DNA of 64,000 bases from contig JAUCBJ010008331.1 in NCBI GenBank assembly GCA_032718475.1, forward strand, positions 55,116 to 119,115, written 5' to 3'. The position numbers and the translations under genes are program-made. The stretch's first letter is position 1, and every line of letters begins with the position of its first letter. Source of the stretch: Nemertoderma westbladi. Taxonomy: Eukaryota; Xenacoelomorpha; Nemertodermatida; Nemertodermatidae. Below the pieces are notes generated by a model. It was not told the origin of the DNA. It did no database searches and saw only the letters and a program-made list of their open reading frames with translations. Of this stretch, positions 34,575 through 46,098 are shown in pieces.

Positions 34575-35000
34575 ATGTTCATTCATTGTGTATTGCCTAT
34601 AATTTGTTCTCTGCATCCAATCCCTCTCTATTACTCCCTTGGATCTCCAACTATAAACGGCTTACTTGCCAAACTGAGATGTAATCTAAACTCTAACCTT
34701 TACTCCAATCATGTCCAAATCGTCAAATCATGTTCCTGTGGCCATCAACGGGAAGCCGCTTTCCACTACTTTATGGAATGCCCACTATTTCATTCTCACC
34801 ATATTATATTGCACGCAGCTATTTCGGCTTTAGGACTAAGAGCAACACTTACCACTATCTTATTCGGCCCACCACACGGACATAGTCACTCAGTCTCCAC
34901 GACAGCGCTGCGCGACAAGGCGGTCGCCCTTATCGATGTAATTGCCATATTCGTATTCAATACAGGTCGATGTAACAAACAGTCTCGGCTATTAGGGTAG
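34575..35000 (+). pseudogene. LINE-like C-terminal Cys/His domain remnant
   Basis: The frame includes INGLLAKLRCNL, then SCSCGHQREAAFHYFMECPLF. The C-x-C-G-x5-H-x3-x-C pattern resembles the zinc-binding C-terminus of LINE ORF2 proteins (C-x-C-G...E...H...CP). No RT motif precedes it on this strand, so it is an orphan fragment of an element different from, or rearranged relative to, the neighbouring minus-strand pieces. Confidence 0.5.
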
Positions 35001-35562
35001 TCTGTACGTCGGTCTCAATATACCACTGGTTTTCTCTTTCAGGTTTTAAATTACAGTAATAACATAGTGGAACAGAACAACATATGTATAATAAAGTGCA
35101 AAACAATTCTAGAATTTCGTCTTTTTTTATTTTTTTAGTGGTTTACTTATTCTTCCAAATATTTGCCCCTTTAAACTTTTTTATCTTGCGGATTGCAACA
35201 CATATCTTTTAATCTTAATTTTTACTTCTTTTACACACTACTCGTTCATAACTTCTGAATTTAACAATATATTTCTATCTGATTAATGGTACTCTTGCAA
35301 CTGTCTGTGCTGGTTTACTTTTGATGCCCTCATCTCATTTTTTTTGGTTTGTGTGCGTTTGTGAGTGTGTGGTGCTTTTGTGCGTGTGGTGCGTTTGGGG
35401 TGTGTGATGTCTATCACGTATACTGTATAACAAAGTGTGTTTTTGTTTCATTTAACATTTATCTGTGTCTATGGTGCAATAAACGTAAATATGTAATCAA
35501 TCGGCAAGAGGGCTTTATAATTTTTAGAGCTAACTTTAGAGATAAGCTTTTTTCCCTCAACA
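35001..35562. other. No gene seen; GT-rich patch at 35345-35410
   Basis: A+T-rich sequence between LINE fragments, with a GTGTGTG-rich low-complexity patch. No frame has recognisable motifs. Confidence 0.4.
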
Positions 35563-35871
35563 TTAAATAAAAGTCATGAATTCGGTCTTGGTAGCATTTA
35601 TATGCAATCCAACCTCCTTAGCAGCCCTCTCCAATTTATTTAGTAGAAGCTGTGCATCTGCTAGCGTATTAGAGAGCAGGGCGCTGTCATCCGCAAAGTC
35701 GGTGTCTGTGACTGTAGTTGCCGGATATCTACTACTTCTGCGTTCTTGTAGTGTGAATCCCAGATCTTCACCCTTTCTGGCCGTCCTCATTGCGCAATCC
35801 AGTACAATTACAAATAGTAATGGTGCGAATAATAATAGTGCTAGTAATAGTAATGGTGTTAACTTGTTCAA
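35563..35871 (-). pseudogene. LINE reverse transcriptase fragment with FADD box
   Basis: The minus-strand frame encodes VLDCAMRTARKGEDLGF, then TDTDFADDSALLSNTLADAQ, then LHINATKTEFMTF. FADD followed by 20-30 residues and GL-IN--KTE is the palm region of LINE RTs (RTE/CR1-like). The N-terminal part of the frame (LLLLALLLFAP) is translated simple repeat. The fragment stops at both sides within the RT domain. Confidence 0.75.
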
Positions 35872-36164
35872 TACTGATTTTTTGGCTAGAATTCCGTATA
35901 GAACTGCATTTTTAAAACTATGTCATTGTTACTGTGACAACGTTGAAGAGTTCTAGAACAATAGACAAGTAATATATAATATTCAAGAACATAAATAAAA
36001 TAAAAAATATTATGTTCTAGAACATAAATTAAAAAATAAATAAAAAAAAACTAAAAATAAATTGTCACTTTAAATCATTAGTAGACCTCTTAGAACTGCA
36101 GTATTTTAAATCTAGAACTTATAACACACAAACACACAGTTTTATTTTTTTAATATCGTATAAA

Positions 36165-36450
36165 ATGTACTAGCTAACACAAAGTCAAAAATACTAGCTA
36201 CCATCTAACTGACAAAAGGTAAAATATTTGTTCGAGAACAAAAAAACTCATGATAATAGCCATTTTCACAAGAAAACAATTATAAAATTTTTTCAAATTA
36301 ATTTTTTTTCACTAGCAAAAAAAAGTACTAGCTAACACAAAATCAAAATTATTAGCTACCATCCTACTGTCAGAAGGTCAAATATTTGTTATAGAAAAAA
36401 AAACCTCATGATAAAAGCCTTTTTATATGAAAAAATTGGTCAAACTATGG
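36165..36450. repeat. Tandem duplication of about 158 bp
   Basis: ACTAGCTAACACAAA(G/A)TCAAAA, then TAGCTACCATC, then AAATATTTGTT, then CTCATGATAA(T/A)AGCC occur twice about 158 bp apart with scattered differences. An unrelated palindrome GTTCTAGAAC occurs twice just upstream (about 35950 and 36015). Confidence 0.75.
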
Positions 36451-36574
36451 GTACCCAGTACCCACCCAAGGTGTACCAATGCCAATCACTACTGTACAGC
36501 AAAACTCTGCGCATGAAAGTAACTAATTTATTACCCACCCTCAGCAAAAAGCTCGAATAAATGATAAACTAATT

Positions 36575-37120
36575 ATTGGCCCGTATGTATAAAACAGTCG
36601 TAAATTTACGTCCATCGTAACTCTAAATGATCCGTAAGTTTGATTACGACTATCGTATCCACGATTATCGTATATTGGTATGCATAAAACTGTTTACGAT
36701 TAATCGTGCTTCCAATTATCGTAATTTAGTTACGATGCTATTTTTACGATGCTATTTTAGAGTGTTGCTGGGCAACTCTGTAAACAATAACTGCGAAAAT
36801 CTGAGATTCCTATTATGTTCCTTATTATTACAATATAATTCACGACTGTTGTATTGTTTTATAGGTAGCCTTAGCAACAGTATCCTATACTACCTTTTAG
36901 CCAATAAAAATTGAGTTCAATGTAAACTGGGGCAGATCGTTAACTTTAATACTCGATAGAGAGCACCCTTAAATTTACGATCGAAATGAATCGTAAGTTT
37001 ACAATCAAAGGGTCTGACAATTTTTATGCATATCGATTTTGTTTACGATAGTCGTATCTGCTGACATACGATGATCGGAGGATTACGACCGTCATAAGTG
37101 TTTTATGCATACGGGCCAAT
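36575..37120. mobile_element. MITE with ends ATTGGCCCGTATG and internal TTACGAT/ATCGTAA words
   Basis: The left end ATTGGCCCGTATGTATAAAA is mirrored by TTTTATGCATACGGGCCAAT at 37101-37120. Within its 546 bp the words ATCGTAA and TTACGAT recur many times on both strands, giving a self-complementary interior. No clear target duplication could be fixed, so the superfamily is open. Confidence 0.8.
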
Positions 37121-37429
37121 TGTCTGTTCGAGAACGGAATATACGGATATAATACCTGAAGCAAATTAATCTGTATAACTACTGAGGCCGTCGTACTGTG
37201 GCTCAAACAGACAATAATTATAGTATATTATTATTTACTATTATTATTAATATTAATTATTAGTATTAGTATATACTCACGCTACTATAGTTAATCATTT
37301 TTTATTTATAGCCACAATACTAATACCTTTTTGAATCTAACAAATATCAGTAGTACACTGTACCGTGATATCTATAAAGCATTAGCAAAAGGCCTATGGA
37401 TATGGTGGTGCCAGTTCAAGAGTTACCAT

Positions 37430-38791
37430 CAATAATAGTTAGGCGCAAGCAGAAAGACTAGACGAGCAGTTGGAGGGCGAATGTGATGCAGAGGATATGA
37501 AAGGTATGTCGCAGGAGATAGATGACGATGTTTATTTGGCTTAAAATAGAAATCACAATACAGTGTGGTCAACAAAACAGTCAGTCGCAGCATTATCGAA
37601 ATATCTCATTCTCAAAGGAGAAAGACGAAATATTGATAATCTAAATATGAATGATCTAGCTCGATATAGTAATGGTTTTTTGAAAGAGTTCAAATAATCA
37701 TCTGGAGAAAAATTCGAAACAACCACCTTACAAACGTATTTTTATGGAATTCTACTGCTCTACAAAGACATAGGGTATGGGGTTCTTGTAAAACCGGAGT
37801 TCACAAAAACCAAAGAGATCTTTCAATGCCGCCTGAAGCAGATCAAAGAGAGTAGGATGGGCAATCTTGCTAACGCCAGTGATCCATTGGAAAGTGGTGA
37901 TCTTAAGATACTTAGAAAGAAAGGTTTGCTGGGATATGGGAACTCCACGACATTAAGAAATACCCTCTACTTGTTATGACAACGCATTTTGGTTCTCGCC
38001 CAGGTGTTGAAATGCATAATATGCAAATAGGAGACTTTTATCTTACTTTGAAAGGACGCTGTACAAAAACTCGGAAAGGTGGATCAGTTAGAGATGTCCG
38101 TATCATTCGGGCTGAGGGCCCATGAAGTGTAAGATAAGTCAGTTTGACCTGTTTACCTAATGATCTCTTCATTTCTAAGCGTTTCCCACAAGGAAAAGTT
38201 AATCCTAAAGAGCAGTATTGGGTTCGCCCAAAGCTGTCTACTGCTAAAGGAGATGGGAGGTGGTATACAAATCAGCCCATCGGTAAGAACCATTTTACAC
38301 AAATCCTGACAGCTATGTTGCGAGAAGGACAGCAAGATAATGAGGAGCAGAGAATAACCCCAATGAGTTGTAGAAAGATGGCTGCACAAACTATTGCTGA
38401 TAGCAATTTACCAGCAAATTATGCCCTATTTCATCTTGTGCATAAGAGTCTTTCTAAGACTTCAAGTTACTTAAAAAGGCCCTCTCAAAACTCACAATAT
38501 CGAGTTAGTACAGTCTTGTCTGGTGTCATCCCAGGAAACACTCATACTAACACTCTCAATGAATCGTGGATGGCAGTGATCAGAATTTCCGAATTTGAAA
38601 AAATCCTAATTTTGACACAGGAGCTCCAAGGATGGGATGTGGAAAGTGTCACAATAGTGGTTCATCAAGATGTCTTGTTCCCTGATGGAGATGATGACAG
38701 CTGGATAGGTGAATACACTGATGCTGCATCAGCAGGGTATGCTGTCAAGTCGCTTTTCCTACAATCAACGCAACAATCAATGGTCCAATAA
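37430..38791 (+). pseudogene. Crypton-type tyrosine recombinase, broken
   Basis: Conserved blocks run in order over two frames. Frame 1 (from about 37557): SKYLILKGERRNI, then LARYSNGFLKEFK, in-frame TAA at 37695, then TTLQTYFYGILLLYK, then LKQIKESRMGN and the GLLG helix. The frame then shifts near 37965: THFGSRPGVEMHNMQ (the box-I Arg region), with stops at 38123 and 38135. The last 215 codons (38144-38791) carry YWVRPKLST, a degenerate box II (TPMSCRKMAAQT, where active enzymes have H-S-x-R-K), and VHKSLSKTSSY with a possible nucleophile Tyr. The domain order matches the DUF3504/Crypton family, which also gave rise to ZMYM, QRICH1 and KCTD1 tails. Frameshift and stops make it a pseudogene. 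Confidence 0.72.
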
Positions 38792-40235
38792 CAATTATCT
38801 TTGGTGTAGTTGAGAAGAGTAAATGATTGTTGGTCAATTCGCTTAGATTCAAATGTCTAATTATAACTAGGGCCTATATAATTTGTATTGATTATAAAAT
38901 AAGGCAACTTTAACTAGCAACTCTAATAATAACTTAACATTGAATTAATTATATCTATTTTGTTGCGGTTCATGTGAATTGCACTATTAGTAATATGGAT
39001 TTATATTGAAAATATGCCTTTGAATGTATTGTATGTTTTGGTCATAATTAATTTCCTTGTCCACTCTCGTATAAATAGTTTCGGAAGTTCCATAAGAGCT
39101 AATGTAGTAGTAATTAAACCAATGATAAGTATTAATATTTAATCAAATAAAAATAAATAAATAAATTTAATTATTAAGACTCAACAAGTGGGTAAAAACC
39201 GTACTGGTAGGTAACAAAACACAATTATTTATATCAAACAACTTAACCGTTACATGAAAACTGCTGATCTGTGAGCACATCACAGAGACAGTCTTGGTTT
39301 CGCCCAAAAGGAGGGCTTTATCAGGTTAACAGTTTGCATGCAACGGTTAAGTTGTTTGATTTTAATTATTTTGTTTTGTTACCTACTGGTACGGTACCAG
39401 CACCCAGAGCAGTGTAGCGCTGATTGGCTGACAGTACAGTAAGTTAGTTTACGAATTCGTAGGCCTGGGTCTACAGTATGTTGTAGCACTGATACTGTTG
39501 TTAGCTTCCATTACTGGTATTTTTGCAAGAATTTAAGGGTTTGGCTGTTTGGTACCGGTAGACTGGTATGTCTTCTTCTGTTGTAGCTACAGAGCTACGG
39601 CTACTGGTATTTTTGCAAGAATTTAATGGTTCGGTACCGGTAGACTGGGATGTCTTCCGTCAGTCTGTTGGTGGCACCACTGTCACCTATCTGCAAATTA
39701 TTTCTGTCTGTAGGCAGGCAGTACAGCAGTGGGCCTATATCATTACAAGACGTTAAACAGAGAACATGACAACTGTTGCCTAATGCTTACAGTTGGATAC
39801 CCGGTAGGCTATATTTGTTAAATTCATGGATCTAGGCCTACTTCTTGACTTGGCTCTGACTACAATACAGCAATAGCCTACTGCAATACACCATGTCCCA
39901 AAATACAGGAATATAGTGTTGTAATTCAGTGACACCCCCCCCCCCCCCCCCCTAATTTTTTTACAAATCGTAATGAGATTGCATGAAATTTGAAACAGAG
40001 ATAGTTTCACCTCCCGACCACTGACTGGGTGAACCAGAATTTTTATTTTTGCTTTCAATCTTTAAGCTACAAACAAGCGTTTAAAAAAAGTGTCTCTAGC
40101 GATATTACACCAGATACACCGCATTTGTTCTTCTACCTTATAGCTGTTTCCTGTTTGTTGGTACCAATGGAAAGCTGGCCATGCAAAGATTCCAAATATG
40201 TAACACAATTTGAATTTCGTTGAAAAATAGGTGAG
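38792..40235. other. No gene seen; contains hairpin element and poly-C run
   Basis: Apart from the hairpin at 39198-39395 and a run of 18 C at 39935-39952, the stretch is A+T-rich and rich in ACCGGTA/GGTACCGG words (39400-39660). A direct repeat, CTACTGGTATTTTTGCAAGAATTTAA-like, occurs near 39515 and 39600. Confidence 0.4.
39198..39395. repeat. Hairpin-type MITE of about 200 bp
   Basis: The left arm (ACCGTACTGGTAGGTAACAA onwards, to about 39257) is the near-exact reverse complement of the right arm (about 39333-39395). The roughly 75-bp centre contains GTGAGCACATCACAGAGACA. No target duplication was identified. Confidence 0.85.
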
Positions 40236-40896
40236 ATGGGGTATTCCGTATGAGATCAACACAGCAAAAATCCTTACCATCTCAGATTTTCTTGAAATTT
40301 GGTGGAGAGCTAGTACCTATAGACCACCTCAAATTTTGAGGTTTTTGCCGATTTGCGGTCAGACTGGAAGAATACAAAGAGGCATCAATAATGAAGATAT
40401 CATAAACATGCAACATAAGTATTCATTTGAAAGCTCTTGTCTTGCTCTTTCATAATATCGTGATACTTGTACTATATTTTCCACATAGCTCTTTTAATGT
40501 AGCTTTAAAGACTTTAAATGCGAAGCGCAAAAAACATGTATACTTCAATTTTGCTCAAACTTGGCTCAAATTATCCTTATTATGTCTCTTAACACCCATA
40601 AAAAAATTAGGATGGCTTTTCCACCCCTTTCGTGACTTACAGCCGTTTTTGTTTTGGTCATTCGACGGTTTTGCGAAACATCGCGAAACGTTGCGATCGC
40701 AACATACATTGTTGAATGTTAACAATATTTGCGACTATCTCTTTGCATGTGTTTAACTATGTCATATTTGTTAATCAGCATAAAAAATATTTTTACTTTG
40801 AAATATCTCAAAAAATTTCTTTATTTTTTTTATACATGGTAGTGCTGCTAGGGATATATCAATATATTTCTCAAATAAATGGTAAAATGGTAAAGG

Positions 40897-42801
40897 TTTT
40901 CCTCTTCACATGGAAAAGGTCCTTTTGATGGGATTGGTGGAACTATAAAGAGACTTGCTGCTCGAGCAAGTCTCCAGAGACCATACAATGACCAAATAAT
41001 GACACCAAAACAGCTCCACCAATTTGTTGTTGAAAACATCAAAGGGATACATTCTATTTACATAAGCAAAGATGAATATGAACTAGGGATGCGACAGAGC
41101 TAAAATTTCATCCGGAGCCGGAGCCCAGAGGTTCCTCCGGGTTACAATATGAGCTCCGGCCGGAGACGGAGCCGGAGCCGGAGATTTGGTGATTGATAAT
41201 TCAAGTGTATTATTATAGTAGACATAGACAGATATGCGTCCATGAAACAGGGGGGGGGGGGGGGGGGGGGATTTGATGCAAATTCTTACTCGGCGAATAA
41301 TATCTCCCTCAATGTAAATTATCAATTAAGGGAAATGAGCAGTTTGCAGTCGCATGCTAGTCTATTCTAATCAAAACAATAAACTATATTCAATAGAACA
41401 GGTTACAGTTTTATTTTTGGGAGTAATCAGCAGTTATTTACGTCGAATTTTCCCCTGGAGAGGGATGAATTTTGATTGCGTCCATAGACTCCCTCATCTG
41501 ATCTGGTGTTCAATGGGCTAAAATATACTGTAATGTTTTAGACTTTTCAGTTCACACTCATTACACAAACTCTGTTATTTTTATTTCTTACGACTAGACT
41601 AGACTATCAGTAACTTCGGTTTGTTGTCAACTTATCATCGACACTATTTTTATGGGACATTGTGTAATTAATTTCCAGGAGTTGGTGCAGTTTTCAGTAT
41701 ATTGTCATTGATAAACGATAAAACATGTACCACCTAATACACTTACGTACGTAGGCTGGCATAAACCGGATATCTAAAATAATATTAGTAATTTGGATAT
41801 ATCACAACTGTTTAGAGGGTCCTCGGGCTCTATTTACTATTGAATCAGGAACTGAATACAATCTCGCACACAATATGTATAACTATTAAAATTATTATTA
41901 CATAAATTTAATAAACATATAGTTCTATAATATAAAATAGTTCTAGAATTATAAGTATTTAAACTGATTATTTTATACAAATGAACAGTACCAGCCTGTT
42001 GGGGATGGGGATGGGGGGGGGGGGGGGGGGGGTCAGTGGAATGGGTGTTCTAGACTGACGAACGAAACGATATGTGACGTATTTAAGATTTTTTAATTAG
42101 GGAAGAATATTAATTGAATTAACTGAATCATTTCAATGTTTTTGTTCAAACATTTAAACAATTTCACAAGGGGGTGGGAGGTTATCAGGAAACTTAAAAA
42201 AACAAGCTGTAAATTACTTAATGAGTTATTATGTTAATTACTATGATATTTACATTATTCATACATCAGAAAAACTTATTATTTTAATTCGAATTTAAAC
42301 AATATAAGCTCCGGATTGGCTCCGGGTTAATTTGCCCGGAGCCGGAACCAGAGCCGGAACTAGAAAATTGGCCCGGAGCTCCGGATTTCCGGAGCCGGAG
42401 CCGGAGCTCTGTCGCATCCCTAATATGAACCACAAATAACAACACTCCAACAACAATTCCTTGTTGCAAAAACTATTCCAGGTACTCGAAGCATTCATAA
42501 CTTCAAGCCAATTAGTTTGAGTGCATTAGCTGTGAAGGAGTTCTCGTACTCAACTGAAACTAAGGAAGTTTTGGAGATTGACTTTGAGTCAATTTCTGGA
42601 TTTGTTACAGCAATCTACGACAAACAGTGGTATCTGGCATGTGTACTCCAGACATATGCAGAGACTTTGGAGGTTAAACTAAGTCTCTCTCAATCAGACA
42701 TACTGAGGGTGCAATCCTTTGATATTCTGTCAGTCTGTCCATTGTTGATCCAACAACACAAACTGGCAGAACTTACTCTATTTCAACAAAAGACTCTATA
42801 A
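40897..42801 (+). pseudogene. Transposon protein C-terminal part (HGKGPFDG-type), split by hAT insertion
   Basis: The first segment (40897-41083) begins FSSSHGKGPFDGIGGTIKR and ends KDEYE. The second (42431-42801) includes KTIPGTRSIHNFKP and a final domain with WYLACVLQTYAE, and ends in TAA. I recall the HGKG-x-x-DG-x-GG block from transposase-like proteins in cnidarians and fish, where it lies near the end of a DDE-type core, but cannot name the family. Removing the hAT and one copy of its 8-bp duplication leaves the two segments in the same frame, so the insertion is the only break in this part. The N-terminal two-thirds of the protein is absent, so the element was already internally deleted. 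Confidence 0.65.
41084..42422. mobile_element. Non-autonomous hAT element, TSD ATATGAAC
   Basis: Ends TAGGGATGCGACAGAGCT and its exact reverse complement (42405-42422) are flanked by ATATGAAC at 41076-41083 and 42423-42430, a perfect 8-bp duplication typical of hAT. Subterminal zones on both sides are packed with CCGGAGCCGGAGCC-type words. Runs of 21 G (41250-41270) and 20 G (42013-42032) lie inside. There is no transposase. Confidence 0.95.
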
Positions 42802-43515
42802 ATAGTACATCTCAATGCGAATCTACATCTACAATGCGAAGAAGTTGTATTTAAAATTGAATTTAAATTTTGTGTATTGATTTTGATATGATTTAGTCTT
42901 GTATACTACTTATATGTATTGTGCTTCTGTTTATACTTATGATATTAATAAGAAAGTCGCTGGATGGAGGTAACTCCATCCATAATTTGCCATGCCATGT
43001 ATAAAAAACTAAAGATATTTTTTAAGATTGAAACTAAAAATCATTTTTATGCTGATTAACAAGTAACATCATGTAAAAAAATAGACACACATATTGTTAA
43101 CAATCAACAATGTTTATCACGAATCGCAACATTTTGCGAAACATCGCGATGTTTGGATGCACTACACATTTCAAGTCTTCAAAGCTATATTAAAAGAGCT
43201 ATGTTTAAAATATTGCAAAAATAGCTGGATATTATGAAAGACCAAGACAAGAGCTTTCAAATGAATACTTATGTTGCATGTTCATTGTGAGATCTTCATG
43301 AATTAGACCTCTTTGTATAGTTCCGGTCCGACCAGAAATCGGCGAAAACCTCAAACTTTGAGGTGGCATATCTCGTGATTGCAAGCAGTTCAAGATCTAA
43401 AATTTAGCATGCATTACTTACTCAATAAGTACTAGCTCTCCACCAAATTTCAAAAAAATCCGAGCACCTAAGGTAAAAAATGCTATAAAAGGTGATGATT
43501 TCGTGCGGAATGTCA

Positions 43516-43820
43516 CAGATATGAGCGTTCAAATTTTGCATTGTTTTGCACAGGCGCGAGGCTATTTTATTCTATTTAACACTAATATGTACAAGACTTT
43601 TGGTTACTTAATACTTAATTAGTACATGTGCACTACATTTGTAGTTTTTCATGTTTCTTATTTAATTCATGGGAGATATTATTTCTGATGACTGCCAGAG
43701 ATGAAAATTCATGGGAAAGGGCAACCCATGGTATTTTGTTGTGTAAGAAACAAATGTCATTACTATATCTGATATCATTACATTATTAATCATTAATTAA
43801 AGTAATTCACATACCTATAC
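43516..43820. other. Spacer between transposon and piggyBac relic, nothing seen
   Basis: A+T-rich, several ACTTAAT and TTAAT words, no gene or clear repeat. Confidence 0.4.
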
Positions 43821-45639
43821 TTATTTACAGTTTTGGCATACACAAGTTTTGGTAACTATAAGATGCTGCTTGCAAGCAGGCTTGTGACATTTGTCACATC
43901 GCTGGCGCATTGATGAAGCATTTTTACCAGTGCAAACATAACACTTCCGAGGTCCAAGAGTAATGTGATTCACATCATCTTCATTGGACTTTGCAGGGCT
44001 AAATCCGAGGAATTCAGCAGCTTGTCATGACAGCTTCGGTGTTCGGAACTGGTTCACCCTGTATTGAATGTTGTCAGTTGCCAATGCCAATACCAATGCC
44101 AGGTTCTTGAGATATTGACTCCGTGATTTATTGTATCCCAACTTTTTCATAATGATGACACCATTCACTGTAGAAACGTCGACCATATTCGAGAAAATAA
44201 CAACAGGCCACCGATCTGTCTTTCTCTTACACGTGAAGTGGCTGACTCGCTCATCCATTAGATCTGTACCGAATTTAGTGCTGTTATAGTTATGCTATAA
44301 CTAAGGGTTTGCCATCCTTATCAGTTTCAAAAGGGCAGTGGCTACTTGATAGCATTATGACGTTTTTATCTTTCTTAGCCATGTAGGATACTACGGTTAT
44401 TTTATGTTCTTCGTTGAACACAAACGCACTGCAATTAACAGTACATTTCTTCGACAGCTGTAGCTCTGATGGAACCTCTTTTCTGTTCTTACGTACAGTT
44501 CCTAATAGAGTAGGGCCCTTTTTTCTCAGTTCAACCGCCAAATCGAACTAAGTAAAAAAGTTATCCGTTGTGATATTTCGGCCAGTTTGATAGAACGGTT
44601 CACACAGTTCCAATACAATATCTTTCCCCAATCCCCGATGAACTGCCTCACCCTCTAGTTTCCCACTGTATATGATACCTCCCAATGCATAACCAGTAGA
44701 GGCTTCGTTGATCCAAAATTTCTTAGTACCAAACCTTTTAGGTTTCGTTGGCATATAAATCCTAGCTGGGACACCTACAAGCTGTTCATCAACTGTCAGA
44801 TTGACTTCAGGAATAATTCCCTTCAATAACTGGGCCTGAAGCATCTCCCAGACGTTGCGTATAGCAGCAAACTTATCTCCACCTGCTGCCTGTTTGCGTG
44901 CTTCTCTAGTGGCAATGTTGTCAAATCTCAAACATCGCAATAACAGTTTGAATCGTGGTAAACCCATGGCAGCACGAAAAAATGGTGGTCCATGAACAGG
45001 ATTCCATAACTCCTATAATTCTTGGTGAGCACTACCGTAAACACCAGCCATTATCATGATCCCCAAATCAGCTTGTAACTCTTGAAAGGAGAAGCGATCA
45101 AACTTTTGGAGTTCTTTCTTTTTCACCATTGCAGTACCTCTACGATTAGTTTCTCTAAGAGTTATGTACTGAATGTCTTCAGTTATGAAAACTTGAAAAC
45201 TCTCCTTTTCCGATTGAGGTTGAACTTTTACTTTTGGATGAAAGTTTATTATATCACAGCGACTTATCTTTGATGGTGGAGGTTCATAGTCAATATACTC
45301 AATCCCAGCTTTCGAAGTAATCTTGGCTGATTCATTGTCACCTGGCAAGGTATAATCAGAATCATACTCCTCTTCTGCATCTCCTGGCTCTGGTTCATCT
45401 TCATTATCAGATGAGTCACTCTCTTCGTCTAATTCCCATTCATTGTCACTCAGTAGTAAGTTGTCTTCAATCTCATCCACAGGTTCATCTTCCAACAAAC
45501 CAGCAACAGCTTCTCCTTCATTCTCTCCATCATCTTCCAGCAAAGCGGCAACAACTTCATCTAATTCGTGCTCATTACACGACCTGGTAGGCCTAAGCCT
45601 AGGCCTACCAGTACCAGTAGTAATTTTTGTACAACACAA
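43821..45639 (-). pseudogene. piggyBac transposase, two in-frame TAG codons and frameshifts
   Basis: piggyBac transposases cut and paste at TTAA. The N-terminus (45639 down) is acidic (LDEVVAALLEDDGEN, DSDYTLPGDNE). The core starts with KFDRFSFQELQADLGIMI; an in-frame TAG at about 45013 interrupts before ELWNPVHGPPFFR. LTVDEQLVG carries the first catalytic Asp and NITTDNFFT the second; an in-frame TAG at about 44548 follows directly. After a frame change near 44290, TDLMDERVSHFTCKRKTDRWP carries the third Asp region. Another shift near 44025 leads to a C-terminal Cys/His domain (KCYVCTG, RCDKCHKPACKQH, CVCQNCK) ending in TAA at 43821-43823. All three Asp positions and the Cys-rich tail survive, so it is a fairly young relic. 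I did not find matching ends. Confidence 0.88.
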
Positions 45640-46098
45640 GGCAGCAAGGAATAGTCTACTAGATTAGGCTTATATTCCAATGAGGGGCTCTTAACAGTCT
45701 GACAGTTGTGGTGTTCTCGATTTAAAGTTTGCCAGTAGGAAGAGGTACTGGTACTCTCTACTATCTACTATGTCTATATGTCATCATTTCACAGTGCAGC
45801 AGTGTCGGCCTAATACTAATCAATACAGCAATAGGCCTATTATTAGGCCTACTCTTAGAGTTAGGCCGTTGTCAGTTCGTAGCTGTAACCCTATTGAGTA
45901 TTGCCTTATTGGTAGGCCTATATGATTTATTTACCATACTTCCATATATTCACTGAATGAGACAGTATAATGATTTCTAATTATAAATATAGAAGTGCAT
46001 TGGCGTTATCTTGGCATCATAGTCACGATCATTAATAGGATGATTCACAGGATATTGATGTTACATCAGTAGTCGATGAAGAGGTCAACATTTGCAAC
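45640..46098. other. Spacer rich in TAGGCCTA palindromes
   Basis: Between 45590 and 45920 the word TAGGCCTA or GGCCTA occurs at least seven times, the densest cluster in the window. There is no gene; plus-strand frame 45729-45956 is hydrophobic low-complexity translation of this repeat. Confidence 0.45.

Larger units (their letters stand above)
40236..43515 (+). mobile_element. Long-inverted-repeat DNA transposon, interrupted by a hAT element
   Basis: Left arm 40236-40823 and right arm about 43003-43515 are reverse complements in two blocks, including GGTGGAGAGCTAGTAC, GCATTCATTTGAAAGCTCTT-like and GTTAATCAGCATAAAAA words. The left arm has about 140 bp not present on the right. The outer ends share ATTCCG followed by ATCA-CAC, but an exact terminus and target duplication are not resolved. 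Between the arms lies the C-terminal part of a transposon protein, which the hAT at 41084-42422 cuts. Confidence 0.8.

Noticed and set aside
42284-42498. Ser/Gly-rich minus-strand frames (GSGSGSG)
   Set aside because: They translate CCGGAG repeats in the hAT element.
45443-45667. Ser-rich plus-strand frame
   Set aside because: Antisense of the acidic piggyBac N-terminus.
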